From contig JAFRIJ010000012.1 of the NCBI GenBank assembly GCA_017432825.1, positions 18,501 to 82,500 on the forward strand: 64,000 nucleotides of DNA. The letters run 5' to 3'. Under the pieces are notes generated by a model. It searched no databases. It saw nothing but the letters and a program-made list of their open reading frames with translations, and was not told where the DNA came from. This document shows, one piece after another, positions 1-8,300 of this stretch. Both the position numbers and the translations under genes were made by a program. This DNA is from Bacilli bacterium. GTDB taxonomy: Bacteria; Bacillota_I; Bacilli_A; RF39; UBA660. Within the stretch, counting starts at the first letter, position 1. Every line of letters begins with the position of its first letter.

Positions 1-218
1 AAATAATACCTAAAACTACATGGTTTAATTGATTCTATATCATATCCCATAATTGTTATATAATGAATAACTTTAGTTAATATTTTATTAGTCTCTCTAG
101 AAGTAAAATTACCATACTTTTTTAAACATATCTTATATAGCTCTAAAAAGCTTTCATCACAAGTTTTATACGCCAACATATCTTTACTTATATTATTAGC
201 TATTTCATCATAATTCAT
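1..218 (-). CDS. hypothetical protein, 5' part only (runs off the left edge)
   Basis: An open frame reads leftward from an ATG at 216-218 to the window edge (72 complete codons, no stop). A good ribosome site, GGAAGTG, lies just upstream at about 224-230. The visible protein begins MNYDEIANNISKDM and is hydrophilic, with no signal peptide or membrane segment. I recognise no family. It is divergent from lon, with a 170-bp intergenic region between them that holds a long inverted repeat. It is real by start context and frame length; its function and full length are unknown. Confidence 0.6.
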   Translation of the reverse strand, partial: MNYDEIANNISKDMLAYKTCDESFLELYKICLKKYGNFTSRETNKILTKVIHYITIMGYDIESIKPCSFRYY

Positions 219-266
219 TACATCACTTCCTAAAAATAATAAAATATTCTATCATATAAAAAAAGT

Positions 267-297
267 AAAATATGTAACCAATTCGGTTACATATTTT
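267..297. other. 13-bp inverted repeat between divergent genes (terminator-like or operator)
   Basis: Positions 267-279 and 285-297 are perfect inverted complements around a 5-nt centre (core ATATGTAACC / GGTTACATAT). A T-run follows on the + strand. No + strand gene precedes it in the window, so a terminator role is not obvious. The position between two divergent starts also fits an operator. Confidence 0.45.
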
Positions 298-333
298 TTA
301 TAAATAAATAATATAAAAAAAGTAAAAATATTA

Positions 334-361
334 TTGATATATTTTATATTTATGTTAAAAT
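334..361 (+). promoter_or_regulatory. lon promoter (extended -10)
   Basis: TTGATA (334-339), a 16-bp spacer and TAAAAT (356-361), with the extended -10 TG at 353-354. The predicted start is about 24 nt before the lon ATG. No CtsR-type direct repeat or CIRCE element is visible. Confidence 0.55.
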
Positions 362-391
362 ATTTAAACAAGACGAAAGGTGCTTGATAAT

Positions 392-2698
392 ATGGTTGAG
401 ACTAATTTACCTATTGTATTATTAAAGAATATTATATTATTTCCTTATAATGAGATAAGAATAGAATTTAATTCTTCAAAAGAAAAACTAATATTAGAAA
501 ATTCTGAAAAATATAATGACAACCATATACTATTAATAAACCTTTTAGATCCTTTAGAAGAAAATCCTAGTATTAAAGATTTACCAAACATAGGAGTATT
601 AGGAAGAATAAAATCTAAAATAGAATTATCTAATGGAACAGTAAGAGTAGTAGTAGCAGGATTATCAAGAGTTGAAATCTTAAACTATATTGAAGGCGAT
701 TATGGATATATTGAATCATTTGTAATACCAACAAAAGAATATGACTATGATGATGTAGAAGCTACTGCATTAAAAAGAATTTTATATAACGAATTAAATA
801 ATTATGTTAATACTTCTCCAATGATGTCTAACAGTGTATTAGGAAGAATTAGTGGTGTTGATAATATAAGTAAATTAACTGATATTATAGCGTCAGAATT
901 ACCATTTGATTATACTTCTAAATTAAAATATTTAAATATAGCAGATCCCATAAAAAGAATAAGACAAATAATAGAAGACTTAAACAGAGAAATAGAAACA
1001 GAACAATTAGAACAAGAAATAGAATTAACCTTAAAAGAAAAAATAGATGCATCACAAAGAGAATATTTATTAAGAGAAAAAATAAGAATAATAAAAGAAG
1101 AATTAGGAGAATCTACAATAAAGGAAACAGAAGTAGATAATCTTAAAAAGAAAATAAATGAAAAGAATCTTCCAGATAAAATAAGAAACAAAATAGAAGA
1201 TGAACTAAAAAGATATATTTTATCTTCAGATGCATCACCAGAAATAACAATAATAAGAACATATATAGATTGGCTTTTAAATTTACCATGGAATAATAGT
1301 ACTGAAGATAATTATAAAATAAAAGAAGTATCAGAATCTTTAAATGAAACCCATTATGGATTGGAAGAAATAAAAAAAAGAATAGTTGAATACGTAGCAG
1401 TAATGAAACATACTAATAATGTAAATAGTCCTATAATATGCTTAATAGGACCACCTGGAGTAGGTAAAACGACTCTAGCTAAATCAGTAGCCAAATCCCT
1501 TAATAAAAAATTTGTAAAAATAAGTGTTGGTGGAGTATCAGATGAAGCAGAAATAATAGGACATAGAAGAACATACTTAGGAGCTAATCCAGGAAAAATA
1601 ATTCAAAGTATGAAACAAGCCGGAGTAAATAATCCAGTATTCTTAATTGATGAAATAGATAAATTAACAAAAGATTATCATGGAGATCCAGCGTCAGCAT
1701 TATTATCTATATTAGATAAAGAACAAAATAAATCATTCTGTGATAATTATATAGAAGAAGAATTTGATTTATCAAACGTATTATTTATTCTAACTGCTAA
1801 TGATATAAATACCATTCCCAGTGCTTTAAAAGATAGATTAGAAATAATAGAATTATCAAGTTACACAAATCTAGATAAAAAAGAAATATGTAAAAAATAT
1901 TTAATACCTAAATTATTTAAGCAGTATAAAATAAGAGACTATAATATAAGTATTAATGACAATGCTATAAACAAGATAATAACAGATTATACCAAAGAAG
2001 CAGGTGCAAGAGAACTATCTAGAAAAGTAGAACAAATATGTAGAAAAATAATATATGAAGATATAAAAAATAAAATAATTAAGGTAAGTGATTTACCATA
2101 TTATTTGGGTCCTGTAAAATATCATCATCAAAAAAATGACGATTCTAATAAAAGTGGTGTAGTAAATGCTTTGGCATATACAATTTATGGTGGAGAGATA
2201 TTAAAAGTATCAAGTACAATGTATAAAGGTGATGGAAAAATAAAAGTCACAGGTTCTGTAGGAGAAGTAATGAATGAAAGTATTGATGTTGCTTTAAGCT
2301 ACATTAAACATAATGCTGATAAATTCGGTATAGATATAAAAACATTTAAAGAGAATGACTTTCATATTCATATAGAAGAAGGATCAGTAAAAAAAGATGG
2401 ACCTTCTGCAGGAATAACCTTAACAACTGCTATAATAAGTTTAATAAAAGATAAAATAATTTCTAATGATATAAGTATGACAGGTGAAATAACCTTAAGA
2501 GGAAGAATATTACCAATAGGAGGATTAAAAGAAAAATTAATAGCAGCCTCAGTAAATAACATAAAAAAAGTATTTATACCTATTGATAATAAACCAGATA
2601 TAGAAGAAATATCACCATCAATAACTAATAAAATAGAAATTATATATGTAAGAGATTATTTAGATGTATATTATTATTTATTTAATAAAGACGAATAA
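392..2698 (+). CDS. lon: ATP-dependent Lon protease
   Basis: A 768-residue cytosolic AAA+ serine protease that degrades misfolded and regulatory proteins; length is normal for LonA. The N-terminal substrate-binding domain spans about 8-200. A coiled region leads into the AAA+ module with Walker A GPPGVGKT (about 353-360) and Walker B FLIDEID. The protease domain carries the Ser-Lys dyad: Ser672 in KDGPSAG and Lys713 in GGLKEK. The start is taken at ATG 392 because AAAGGTG (375-381) is then correctly spaced; a GTG at 380 lies inside that ribosome site. It has its own extended -10 promoter and is followed by a separately promoted small gene. Confidence 0.97.
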   Translation: MVETNLPIVLLKNIILFPYNEIRIEFNSSKEKLILENSEKYNDNHILLINLLDPLEENPSIKDLPNIGVLGRIKSKIELSNGTVRVVVAGLSRVEILNYIEGDYGYIESFVIPTKEYDYDDVEATALKRILYNELNNYVNTSPMMSNSVLGRISGVDNISKLTDIIASELPFDYTSKLKYLNIADPIKRIRQIIEDLNREIETEQLEQEIELTLKEKIDASQREYLLREKIRIIKEELGESTIKETEVDNLKKKINEKNLPDKIRNKIEDELKRYILSSDASPEITIIRTYIDWLLNLPWNNSTEDNYKIKEVSESLNETHYGLEEIKKRIVEYVAVMKHTNNVNSPIICLIGPPGVGKTTLAKSVAKSLNKKFVKISVGGVSDEAEIIGHRRTYLGANPGKIIQSMKQAGVNNPVFLIDEIDKLTKDYHGDPASALLSILDKEQNKSFCDNYIEEEFDLSNVLFILTANDINTIPSALKDRLEIIELSSYTNLDKKEICKKYLIPKLFKQYKIRDYNISINDNAINKIITDYTKEAGARELSRKVEQICRKIIYEDIKNKIIKVSDLPYYLGPVKYHHQKNDDSNKSGVVNALAYTIYGGEILKVSSTMYKGDGKIKVTGSVGEVMNESIDVALSYIKHNADKFGIDIKTFKENDFHIHIEEGSVKKDGPSAGITLTTAIISLIKDKIISNDISMTGEITLRGRILPIGGLKEKLIAASVNNIKKVFIPIDNKPDIEEISPSITNKIEIIYVRDYLDVYYYLFNKDE

Positions 2699-2730
2699 TC
2701 TCTTTTATTATATATTTTTTTATTATAATT

Positions 2731-2739
2731 TGTTATAAT
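2731..2739 (+). promoter_or_regulatory. extended -10 promoter TGtTATAAT
   Basis: TG at 2731-2732 and TATAAT at 2734-2739, following a T-rich run after lon. The predicted transcript starts near 2746, right at the AGGTGG ribosome site of the next gene, giving a leader of about 10 nt. Confidence 0.55.
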
Positions 2740-2755
2740 ATTAATAGGTGGTAAT

Positions 2756-2980
2756 ATGAATAATGAACAAGATTTAACAAGAATATTTGATAAAAGATGG
2801 AAAGTAAACAAAGAAACAAGTAGAAGAATTTCGGAACATAATAAAGAATTAAATGAAAAATTATTTGGAATAAAAGAACCAAAAAATAATATTCCTAACT
2901 ACAATGAAAATAGATTACAAAGATTAAATGAACAAATGGAAAATTTAAGAAATACTAATAGAAATAAATTTAGAGGTTAA
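2756..2980 (+). CDS. small charged hypothetical protein (74 aa)
   Basis: ATG 2756 is preceded by AGGTGGT. The protein is hydrophilic, rich in Asn, Glu, Lys and Arg, and predicted largely helical (segments such as RLNEQMENLRN). It has no signal peptide, cysteine or membrane segment. It ends 1 nt before the rnhB ATG and shares its transcript, so it is likely co-translated with RNase HII. I recognise no family. The strong ribosome site, dedicated promoter and tight coupling make it a credible gene. Confidence 0.7.
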   Translation: MNNEQDLTRIFDKRWKVNKETSRRISEHNKELNEKLFGIKEPKNNIPNYNENRLQRLNEQMENLRNTNRNKFRG

Positions 2981-2981
2981 A

Positions 2982-3611
2982 ATGGAAGATTTATATCATT
3001 ACGAAAAAGAATTAAACAAACAAGGAATAACTATTATTGGTGGAGTAGATGAAGTAGGTAGAGGACCACTAATAGGTAGTGTAATAACTTCCTGTGTAGT
3101 ATTACCTAAAAATTTTAAACTTGAAGGATTAACTGATTCTAAAAAACTATCTGAAAAAAAAAGAAATGAATTTTATAAAATAATTAAAGAGAAAGCTCTT
3201 GCTATAGGTATAGGAGAATGTACAGAAAAAGAAATAGATAAATATAATATTTATGAAGCAACTAAAATTGCTATGAAAAGAGCTATTAATGAAGCGAACA
3301 AACAAATTAAAATAGAACATATACTAATAGATGCTATGCCACTAGATATAGATATACCAACTACTTCAATTATAAAAGGAGATGCAAAATCTATTACTAT
3401 AGCAGCAGCATCCGTAATAGCAAAAGTAACAAGAGATAAAATGATGTATGAATTAGATGAGCAATATCCTATGTATGATCTAAAAAATAATAAAGGTTAT
3501 CCGACAAAAAAACATATAGAAGCTATAGAAAAATATGGAATAACAGAATTTCATAGATTAAGTTACGCGCCAGTGGCAAAATATAAAAACAAAAAGAACT
3601 TACAAAAGTAA
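2982..3611 (+). CDS. rnhB: ribonuclease HII
   Basis: A 209-residue type 2 RNase H that incises RNA-DNA hybrids and removes misincorporated ribonucleotides. The signature GVDEVGRGPLIGSV gives Asp23 and Glu24; Asp117 (ILIDAM) and Asp152 (AKVTRDK) complete the acidic metal site. Also seen is TDSKKLSEKKR. Length is typical. AGAGG at 2972-2976 lies in the end of the upstream small gene. The stop codon sits inside the shared terminator hairpin with lexA. The window also encodes RNase HIII (8295-9230), so both type 2 RNases H are present. Confidence 0.96.
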   Translation: MEDLYHYEKELNKQGITIIGGVDEVGRGPLIGSVITSCVVLPKNFKLEGLTDSKKLSEKKRNEFYKIIKEKALAIGIGECTEKEIDKYNIYEATKIAMKRAINEANKQIKIEHILIDAMPLDIDIPTTSIIKGDAKSITIAAASVIAKVTRDKMMYELDEQYPMYDLKNNKGYPTKKHIEAIEKYGITEFHRLSYAPVAKYKNKKNLQK

Positions 3612-3618
3612 GTTCTTT
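3593..3618. terminator. bidirectional terminator between rnhB and lexA
   Basis: An 11-bp stem (3593-3603 with 3608-3618) and an AAAA loop. It includes the rnhB stop. The T-run is strongest on the minus strand, downstream of lexA. Confidence 0.85.
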
Positions 3619-3622
3619 ATTA

Positions 3623-4249
3623 TTAAAAGCTTCTATATAATCCTATAGCTCTCCCCAATATTGTTACATTTTTTAAAATAATAGGTACCATATAATCGTT
3701 TTCAGGTTGTAATCTAAAATAATCTTTTTCTTTATAAAAAGTTTTTAAAGTAACTTCATTATTGTCATTCATAGCAACAACCATATCACCATTCTTAGCA
3801 GTATTAGTTCTTTCTACAATAATAATATCATTATCATATACACCAGCATTAATCATTGATTCACCACTAACTCTTAAAGTAAATACTTCTTTACCGGCAG
3901 GTATCATTTGTACTGGAATAGGAAAATATTCATCAGGATTTTCAATAGCTTCGATAGGATTACCTGCAGTAACCTTACCTAATAAAGGAATATTTACCAC
4001 TTCTTCATTATGACTAATAAATTCATTAGGTACCATTAATTCTAACATTCTATTATTATTAGAATTTCTTTTAATATACCCCTTATTAATTAAATTAGTT
4101 AAATGAACATGTACAGTAGCAGGAGAATTTAAATTAATACCTTTACAAATATCTCTTACAGAAGGAGTATAATTATTCTCTGCTATAAATTTTTTAATAA
4201 ATGTTAACACTTCATTTTGTTTACTAGATAAATCATCATATCTATTCAT
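3623..4249 (-). CDS. lexA: LexA SOS repressor
   Basis: A 208-residue repressor that self-cleaves when stimulated by RecA filaments. The N-terminal winged helix covers residues 1-70 (QNEVLTFIKKFI, TPSVRDIC, SPATVHVHL). The cleavage bond is Ala95-Gly96 in GKVTAGNP. The S24 dyad is Ser131 in SGESM and Lys169 in VTLKTF. The ATG has a GGTGATG ribosome site. Its own promoter (-35 at 4288-4293 on the minus strand, -10 at 4265-4270) overlaps an SOS box, consistent with autoregulation. It is divergent from nusB. Confidence 0.96.
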   Translation of the reverse strand: MNRYDDLSSKQNEVLTFIKKFIAENNYTPSVRDICKGINLNSPATVHVHLTNLINKGYIKRNSNNNRMLELMVPNEFISHNEEVVNIPLLGKVTAGNPIEAIENPDEYFPIPVQMIPAGKEVFTLRVSGESMINAGVYDNDIIIVERTNTAKNGDMVVAMNDNNEVTLKTFYKEKDYFRLQPENDYMVPIILKNVTILGRAIGLYRSF

Positions 4250-4264
4250 AACATCACCATCTTC

Positions 4265-4293
4265 ATAATATCATAGATATAATATTTTGTCAA
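4265..4293 (-). promoter_or_regulatory. lexA promoter
   Basis: On the minus strand, TTGACA (complement of 4288-4293), a 17-bp spacer and TATTAT (complement of 4265-4270), with an extended TG. The -35 overlaps the end of the SOS box, so bound LexA would block polymerase. Confidence 0.8.
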
Positions 4294-4304
4294 ACAAATG
4301 TTTG
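4291..4304. promoter_or_regulatory. SOS box (LexA operator)
   Basis: CAAACAAATGTTTG is a dyad matching the Firmicute SOS pattern CGAAC-N4-GTTCG with G-to-A/C-to-T changes in both half-sites. It overlaps the lexA -35 and lies about 45 bp upstream of the nusB -10. Confidence 0.8.
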
Positions 4305-4345
4305 TAAAAAAGAAAATAAAAACTATAGAAAAATACTTCTAAATA

Positions 4346-4354
4346 TGTTATTAT
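4346..4354 (+). promoter_or_regulatory. nusB operon promoter (extended -10)
   Basis: TG at 4346-4347 and TATTAT at 4349-4354. The predicted start is about 17 nt before the nusB ATG. Confidence 0.5.
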
Positions 4355-4377
4355 ATTAATTAGAAATGGGTGATAAT

Positions 4378-4770
4378 ATGAGTACTTCCAGAACTAAAGC
4401 AAGAGAAAATGCAATGACTATTTTATACCAAATAAACTTATATAATAAAAATGAAATAAACTATGATATAAAAGACTTAATTGAAAAAATAGAAGATGAT
4501 TTTACAAAAGAAATAGTAGTAAACGTAATATCTAAGCAAAATCAATTAGATGAAAAAGCAAATAAATACTTGAATAATTGGAATATTTCTAGATTAGGAT
4601 TAACAGACGCTGCTATACTAAGAGTAGCTATATATGAATTACTATATACAGATACTCCAGAAAAAGTAGTAATAAATGAAGCTATAGAATTATCTAAAAA
4701 ATATTCAGATGATAAAGTAGTAAAAATGATTAATGGAACACTAGACAAAATATATCATAACAAAGGATAG
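4378..4770 (+). CDS. nusB: transcription antitermination factor NusB
   Basis: A 130-residue all-helical RNA-binding protein that partners with NusE (S10) at boxA of rRNA transcripts. Diagnostic segments are SRTKARENAMTILYQ at the N-terminus, RLGLTDAAILRVAIYELL, and VVINEAIELSKKYS near the C-terminus. Length is typical. The start is set at ATG 4378; the upstream ATG at 4366 lies inside the GGGTGAT ribosome site. It is first in an apparent nusB-xseA-xseB operon, a common Firmicute order, and is divergent from lexA. Confidence 0.95.
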   Translation: MSTSRTKARENAMTILYQINLYNKNEINYDIKDLIEKIEDDFTKEIVVNVISKQNQLDEKANKYLNNWNISRLGLTDAAILRVAIYELLYTDTPEKVVINEAIELSKKYSDDKVVKMINGTLDKIYHNKG

Positions 4771-4778
4771 TGATTATT

Positions 4779-6056
4779 ATGCAAAATAATTACTTAACAA
4801 TAACGCAATTAAGTAAGTATTTAAAATATAAATTTGATGAAGATATAAATTTAAGAAAAGTATATTTAAAAGGAGAAATATCTAACTTTAAAGCCCATAC
4901 AAGAGGGCACTATTATTTTACATTAAAAGATGAAACAAGTAGGATAAATGCTGTAATGTTTGCCTCTAGTACAACAAAGTTAAAATTTCTTCCAGTAGAT
5001 GGTATGAAAGTAATGGTAGAAGGAAAAGTTACAGTATATGAAGCAACAGGTGGATATCAAATATATGTAAGTGATATGTTAGAAGACGGAGTAGGTAATT
5101 TATATATTGCTTTTGAACAACTTAAAGAAAAATTATCTAAAGAAGGATTATTCAATCCCGAAAGAAAAAGAAAAATAACTAAAATGCCTAAAAAAATAGG
5201 AATAGTAACAGCATCTACAGGTGCTGCTATAAGAGATATATTAACAACAATAAAAAGAAGATATCCAATTTGTGAAACAATTTTATTTCCTTCACTAGTT
5301 CAAGGAGAACACGCAGCAGAAGATATTGTAAAAAAGATTAATATAGCAAACACCTATGATATTGATACATTAATAGTAGGTAGAGGTGGAGGATCTATCG
5401 AAGATCTATGGCCATTTAATGAAGAAATTGTAGCAAGAGCTATATATAATTCCAAAGTTCCAGTAATTAGTGCTGTAGGTCACGAAATAGATTTTACTAT
5501 TGCAGATTTTGTAGCGGATTTAAGAGCGCCAACTCCAACTGCAGCAGCTGAATTAGCAGTAGTAGATATAAACACGGTAAGAGAATATTTAGAAACATCT
5601 AAAATTAGAAATTATAATGCGACAATAAACATTATAAATAGCTTAAAAGAAAAAATTAATAACTTAAAAGATAGTTATGTATTAAAAAAACCAAGTAATA
5701 TATATGAAGTAAAAGAACAAAAATTAGATATGTTAATAGATAGAATAAATATATCAATTAATAATATAATAGAATATAATAAAGTAAGATTATTTAAATT
5801 TAAAGAATCATATGTATTAAATAATCCAGAAATGTTATACAAATTTAAGAAAACAAAATTAGATAACATTATAAGTAAATTAGAAGTATTAAATCCTCTT
5901 AACACATTAAAAAGAGGATACTCTATAACCAAATTAGATAATAAAGTAATAAATAGTATAAAAAATGTAAAAAAAGATAGTATACTAACAATAAAAGTTA
6001 AAGATGGTATTATAGATACTAAAGTATTGAAAGTGAGTGAAGATAAAAATGGCTAA
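4779..6056 (+). CDS. xseA: exodeoxyribonuclease VII large subunit
   Basis: A 425-residue catalytic subunit of ExoVII, which degrades single-stranded DNA to oligonucleotides. It has an N-terminal OB-fold (about 5-105), then the conserved RGGGSIEDLWPFN and AVGHEIDFTIADFVADLRAPTP segments of the catalytic domain (about 220-265), a long coiled-coil arm, and the C-terminal LKRGYSI motif. ATG 4779 is preferred over GTG 4770 because AAAGGA (4762-4767) is then well placed. It overlaps xseB by 8 nt, implying coupled translation of the two subunits. Confidence 0.95.
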   Translation: MQNNYLTITQLSKYLKYKFDEDINLRKVYLKGEISNFKAHTRGHYYFTLKDETSRINAVMFASSTTKLKFLPVDGMKVMVEGKVTVYEATGGYQIYVSDMLEDGVGNLYIAFEQLKEKLSKEGLFNPERKRKITKMPKKIGIVTASTGAAIRDILTTIKRRYPICETILFPSLVQGEHAAEDIVKKINIANTYDIDTLIVGRGGGSIEDLWPFNEEIVARAIYNSKVPVISAVGHEIDFTIADFVADLRAPTPTAAAELAVVDINTVREYLETSKIRNYNATINIINSLKEKINNLKDSYVLKKPSNIYEVKEQKLDMLIDRINISINNIIEYNKVRLFKFKESYVLNNPEMLYKFKKTKLDNIISKLEVLNPLNTLKRGYSITKLDNKVINSIKNVKKDSILTIKVKDGIIDTKVLKVSEDKNG

Positions 6057-6276
6057 GAAAGAAGAACTAACATTTGAAGAAAAAATAAAAAAATTAGAAA
6101 GTATAGTTACAGAATTAGAAAGTGGAGAAGTAAATTTAGATGATGCTATAGAAAAATACACAGAAGCAATGAAATTATCTAAAGAATGTTCACAAAAATT
6201 AAATGTTGCCGCTGATAATGTCAATAAAATATTAAAAGATAATGGAGAATTAGAAAACTTTGAAATTAAAGAATAA
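6049..6276 (+). CDS. xseB: exodeoxyribonuclease VII small subunit
   Basis: A 75-residue helical hairpin that binds the ExoVII large subunit. It shows the family pattern TFEEKIKKLESIV, LESGEVNLDDAIEKY and GMKLS-like AMKLSKECSQKL. ATG 6049 is chosen over GTG 6037 because it gives the usual MAKKEE-type N-terminus and normal length. It overlaps the end of xseA and is followed by a clear hairpin terminator. Confidence 0.93.
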   Translation: MAKKEELTFEEKIKKLESIVTELESGEVNLDDAIEKYTEAMKLSKECSQKLNVAADNVNKILKDNGELENFEIKE

Positions 6277-6303
6277 AATTAGGAGCTAAATCCTAATTTT
6301 TCT
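6275..6303 (+). terminator. terminator of nusB-xseA-xseB
   Basis: A 10-bp stem (6275-6284 with 6291-6300), loop GCTAAA, with a T-rich 3' side. Confidence 0.8.
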
Positions 6304-6331
6304 TATTACTATATACATATAATAATATTTT

Positions 6332-6340
6332 TGCTATAAT
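6332..6340 (+). promoter_or_regulatory. extended -10 promoter TGcTATAAT
   Basis: TG at 6332-6333 and TATAAT at 6335-6340, 24 nt before the next ATG. No convincing -35. Confidence 0.55.
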
Positions 6341-6364
6341 TAACTAAAAAGATAGGAGAATTAT

Positions 6365-7219
6365 ATGAGTAGTAGAAATGCTAAAAGAGTAAAAGAAAAT
6401 GGAATGGAACAAATAATGATTGATTTAAAACCAAGAAGATGTGATAGTTTTGTTTATTCCAATAAAGATTTAGATGTTACTAAATTAGTAAAATATATTG
6501 AAGAAAAGAAAAAAGAAAATAGTGATATAACATTCTTTCATGCCTTTGTAACAGCATTAGGCAAACTAATATACAATAGAAATAAATTAAATAGATTTGT
6601 TCAAAATAGACACATTTATGAACATAATGATATAATTATCTCTTTTGTAGCGAAAGTATCATTTGATGATAAAGCAGAAGAAATAATGATAATGGTACCA
6701 ATAAAAGAAAATGATAATATAAATACTATATGTAAATATATTAAAGATAAAGTAAGTGAAATAAGAAATGGTAAATTAAAAAAAGAAGGCGCTAATGATG
6801 CAATAGATATATTAGGCAAACTTCCAAATATTATAAGAATACCATTAATAGGCATATTAAAATGGAGTGATGACAAAGGAATATTACCTAAATCATTAAT
6901 ACAAGATAATTTATATTATAGTAGCACTATAGTATCTAATTTAGGATCAATAAAAAGTAATGCCATTCATCACAATATTACTAACTTTGGAACATGTTCT
7001 TCATTAATTACAATGGGAGAAATACATAACAAAGAAATAATAGATAATGATAATAATAAAAAAATAATAAAAGCATGTGATTGGGGAATGGCTTTTGACG
7101 AAAGAGTAGCCGATGGATTTTATTTAATTAAATCAATAGAATTATTACAATACATATTTGATAATCCAGAATTATTAGAACATAATGCAAGTGAAATAAT
7201 TGACTATCAAAAAAAATAA
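6365..7219 (+). CDS. E2/CAT-fold acyltransferase-like protein lacking the catalytic His
   Basis: A 284-residue cytosolic protein resembling the catalytic domain of 2-oxoacid dehydrogenase E2 subunits and chloramphenicol acetyltransferase. Segments supporting this are FFHAFVTALGKLI, LNRFVQNRHIYEHNDI, VSNLGSIKSNAIHH and the C-terminal FDERVADGFYL. It has no lipoyl or subunit-binding domain. The E2 motif is normally DHRxxDG; here the catalytic His is Glu (DERVADG). As I recall, standalone clostridial relatives also carry DERxADG, so this is probably a subfamily trait and not damage. There are no E1/E3 genes nearby. AGGAG lies upstream of ATG 6365. Real substrate unknown. Confidence 0.6.
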   Translation: MSSRNAKRVKENGMEQIMIDLKPRRCDSFVYSNKDLDVTKLVKYIEEKKKENSDITFFHAFVTALGKLIYNRNKLNRFVQNRHIYEHNDIIISFVAKVSFDDKAEEIMIMVPIKENDNINTICKYIKDKVSEIRNGKLKKEGANDAIDILGKLPNIIRIPLIGILKWSDDKGILPKSLIQDNLYYSSTIVSNLGSIKSNAIHHNITNFGTCSSLITMGEIHNKEIIDNDNNKKIIKACDWGMAFDERVADGFYLIKSIELLQYIFDNPELLEHNASEIIDYQKK

Positions 7220-7250
7220 TAATATAATTAATTAAGAAAGGAGTATGTAA

Positions 7251-8030
7251 ATGGAATTATTAATATTATTAGGAATTATTATACTTTTTGTTTTATTGTG
7301 TTCAATTAGACAAATTTCAGAATATGAAAGAGGAATATTATTTAGATTTGGTAAATTTTCTAGAATAATGAATCCAGGATGGAATATAGTACTACCTATA
7401 ATAGAATCTTATCAAAAAATAGATATTCGTACTAAAGCAGTAGATGTAGCAGAACAAGACGCTATTACAAAAGATAACGTATCTATAAGAATAAATGCTG
7501 TATTGTATTATAAAGTATTTGATGCATCAAAAGCAGTAATAGCAGTAGAACACTATCAATATGCTGTATCTCAATTAGCTCAAACAACTATGCGTAATGC
7601 CGTAGGAGCAGTATCGCTAGATGAATTATTATCAGAAAGAGATAAGATATCAACAGAAATATGTGATATTATTGATAAAGCAACAGATCCATGGGGTATT
7701 AAAGTAGAAAATGTAGAATTAAAAGATATTAAATTACCAGAAGAAATGCAAAGAGTAATTGCTAAAGTTGCTGAAGCTGAAAGAGAAAAAGCAGCAGTAA
7801 TTACTAAATCCAAAGGAGAAATAGAAGCAGCTAATAACTTAGCCAAAGCAGCAGAAACAATGTCAACTTCTCCAGGAGCACTTCACTTAAGAACATTATC
7901 TACTTTAAATGATTTATCAAGCGATCAATCAAATACAATTATATTTGCAATTCCATTAGAAGTATTAAGAGCATTTGAAAGTGCAGACTTAACAAAAGTT
8001 GCAAGTAAATTAAAAAAAGATAACAAATAA
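7251..8030 (+). CDS. slipin / SPFH (band 7) membrane protein
   Basis: A 259-residue stomatin-like protein. One N-terminal membrane segment (about 1-20) is followed by the SPFH domain: ISEYERGILFRFGKF, NPGWNIVLPII, VDVAEQDAITKDNV, and a coiled-coil rich in Ala/Glu (VAEAEREKAAVITKSKGE). Family members organise membrane microdomains and scaffold proteases or channels. An NfeD-type partner is often adjacent in other genomes; none is seen here. Strong AAGGAG ribosome site. It ends in a hairpin shared with sspI. Confidence 0.9.
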   Translation: MELLILLGIIILFVLLCSIRQISEYERGILFRFGKFSRIMNPGWNIVLPIIESYQKIDIRTKAVDVAEQDAITKDNVSIRINAVLYYKVFDASKAVIAVEHYQYAVSQLAQTTMRNAVGAVSLDELLSERDKISTEICDIIDKATDPWGIKVENVELKDIKLPEEMQRVIAKVAEAEREKAAVITKSKGEIEAANNLAKAAETMSTSPGALHLRTLSTLNDLSSDQSNTIIFAIPLEVLRAFESADLTKVASKLKKDNK

Positions 8031-8052
8031 AGGACTACTTAAGTCCTTTTTT
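8029..8052. terminator. bidirectional terminator between slipin gene and sspI
   Basis: An 8-bp stem (8029-8036 with 8042-8049) and a 5-nt loop, followed by T7 on the + strand. The sspI stop lies in it. Confidence 0.8.
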
Positions 8053-8244
8053 TATGTTATTTAAAATAGATAATTTCTCATCTTCACTAGAATTATTCCA
8101 CATAACCTCAAATAATACTCCAAGACCAATTAAAGGATCTTCATCCTTTGATTCAATAGAAGTAATAATAGATTGTTTAATATCCATAATATCATCATTC
8201 TTAAAATTATTAATAATATACTCTCTAACATCAATATTATTCAA
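8035..8244 (-). CDS. sspI: small acid-soluble spore protein I (SspI type), TTG start
   Basis: A 69-residue protein matching SspI, a minor forespore SASP. The C-terminal half is diagnostic: DPLIGLGVLFEVMWNNSSEDEK aligns with the Bacillus form PGLGVLFEVxWxxxxxxEK, and the protein ends NIKKGLK like family members. The usual N-terminus NLRxxVIxNV is seen as NNIDVREYIINNF. I place the start at TTG 8244: GGTGATTAAA immediately precedes it, the same ribosome-site pattern used by other genes here, and the length then equals SspI. The alternative ATG 8256 lies inside that site. Expected to be expressed only in the forespore; no sigma-G promoter was confidently identified. Confidence 0.85.
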   Translation of the reverse strand: MNNIDVREYIINNFKNDDIMDIKQSIITSIESKDEDPLIGLGVLFEVMWNNSSEDEKLSILNNIKKGLK

Positions 8245-8265
8245 TTTAATCACCATTATTATTAT

Positions 8266-8300
8266 AATAAAAAATAGATAATTTATACATTTATCTATTT
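8266..8300 (-). terminator. rnhC terminator
   Basis: A 10-bp stem (8272-8281 with 8291-8300) and a 9-nt loop, followed on the minus strand by T6 (complement of 8266-8271). The T-run continues into an AT-rich sspI promoter region. Confidence 0.75.

Noticed and set aside
380..391. GTG start for lon
   Set aside because: The codon is part of the AAAGGTG ribosome site of ATG 392; the same logic moved the starts of nusB, xseA, xseB, rnhC, spoIVFB, mscL, spoIIM, frr and others.
4291..4304. SOS control of nusB-xseA-xseB
   Set aside because: The box overlaps the lexA -35 but lies about 45 bp upstream of the nusB -10, so direct repression of nusB is not supported.
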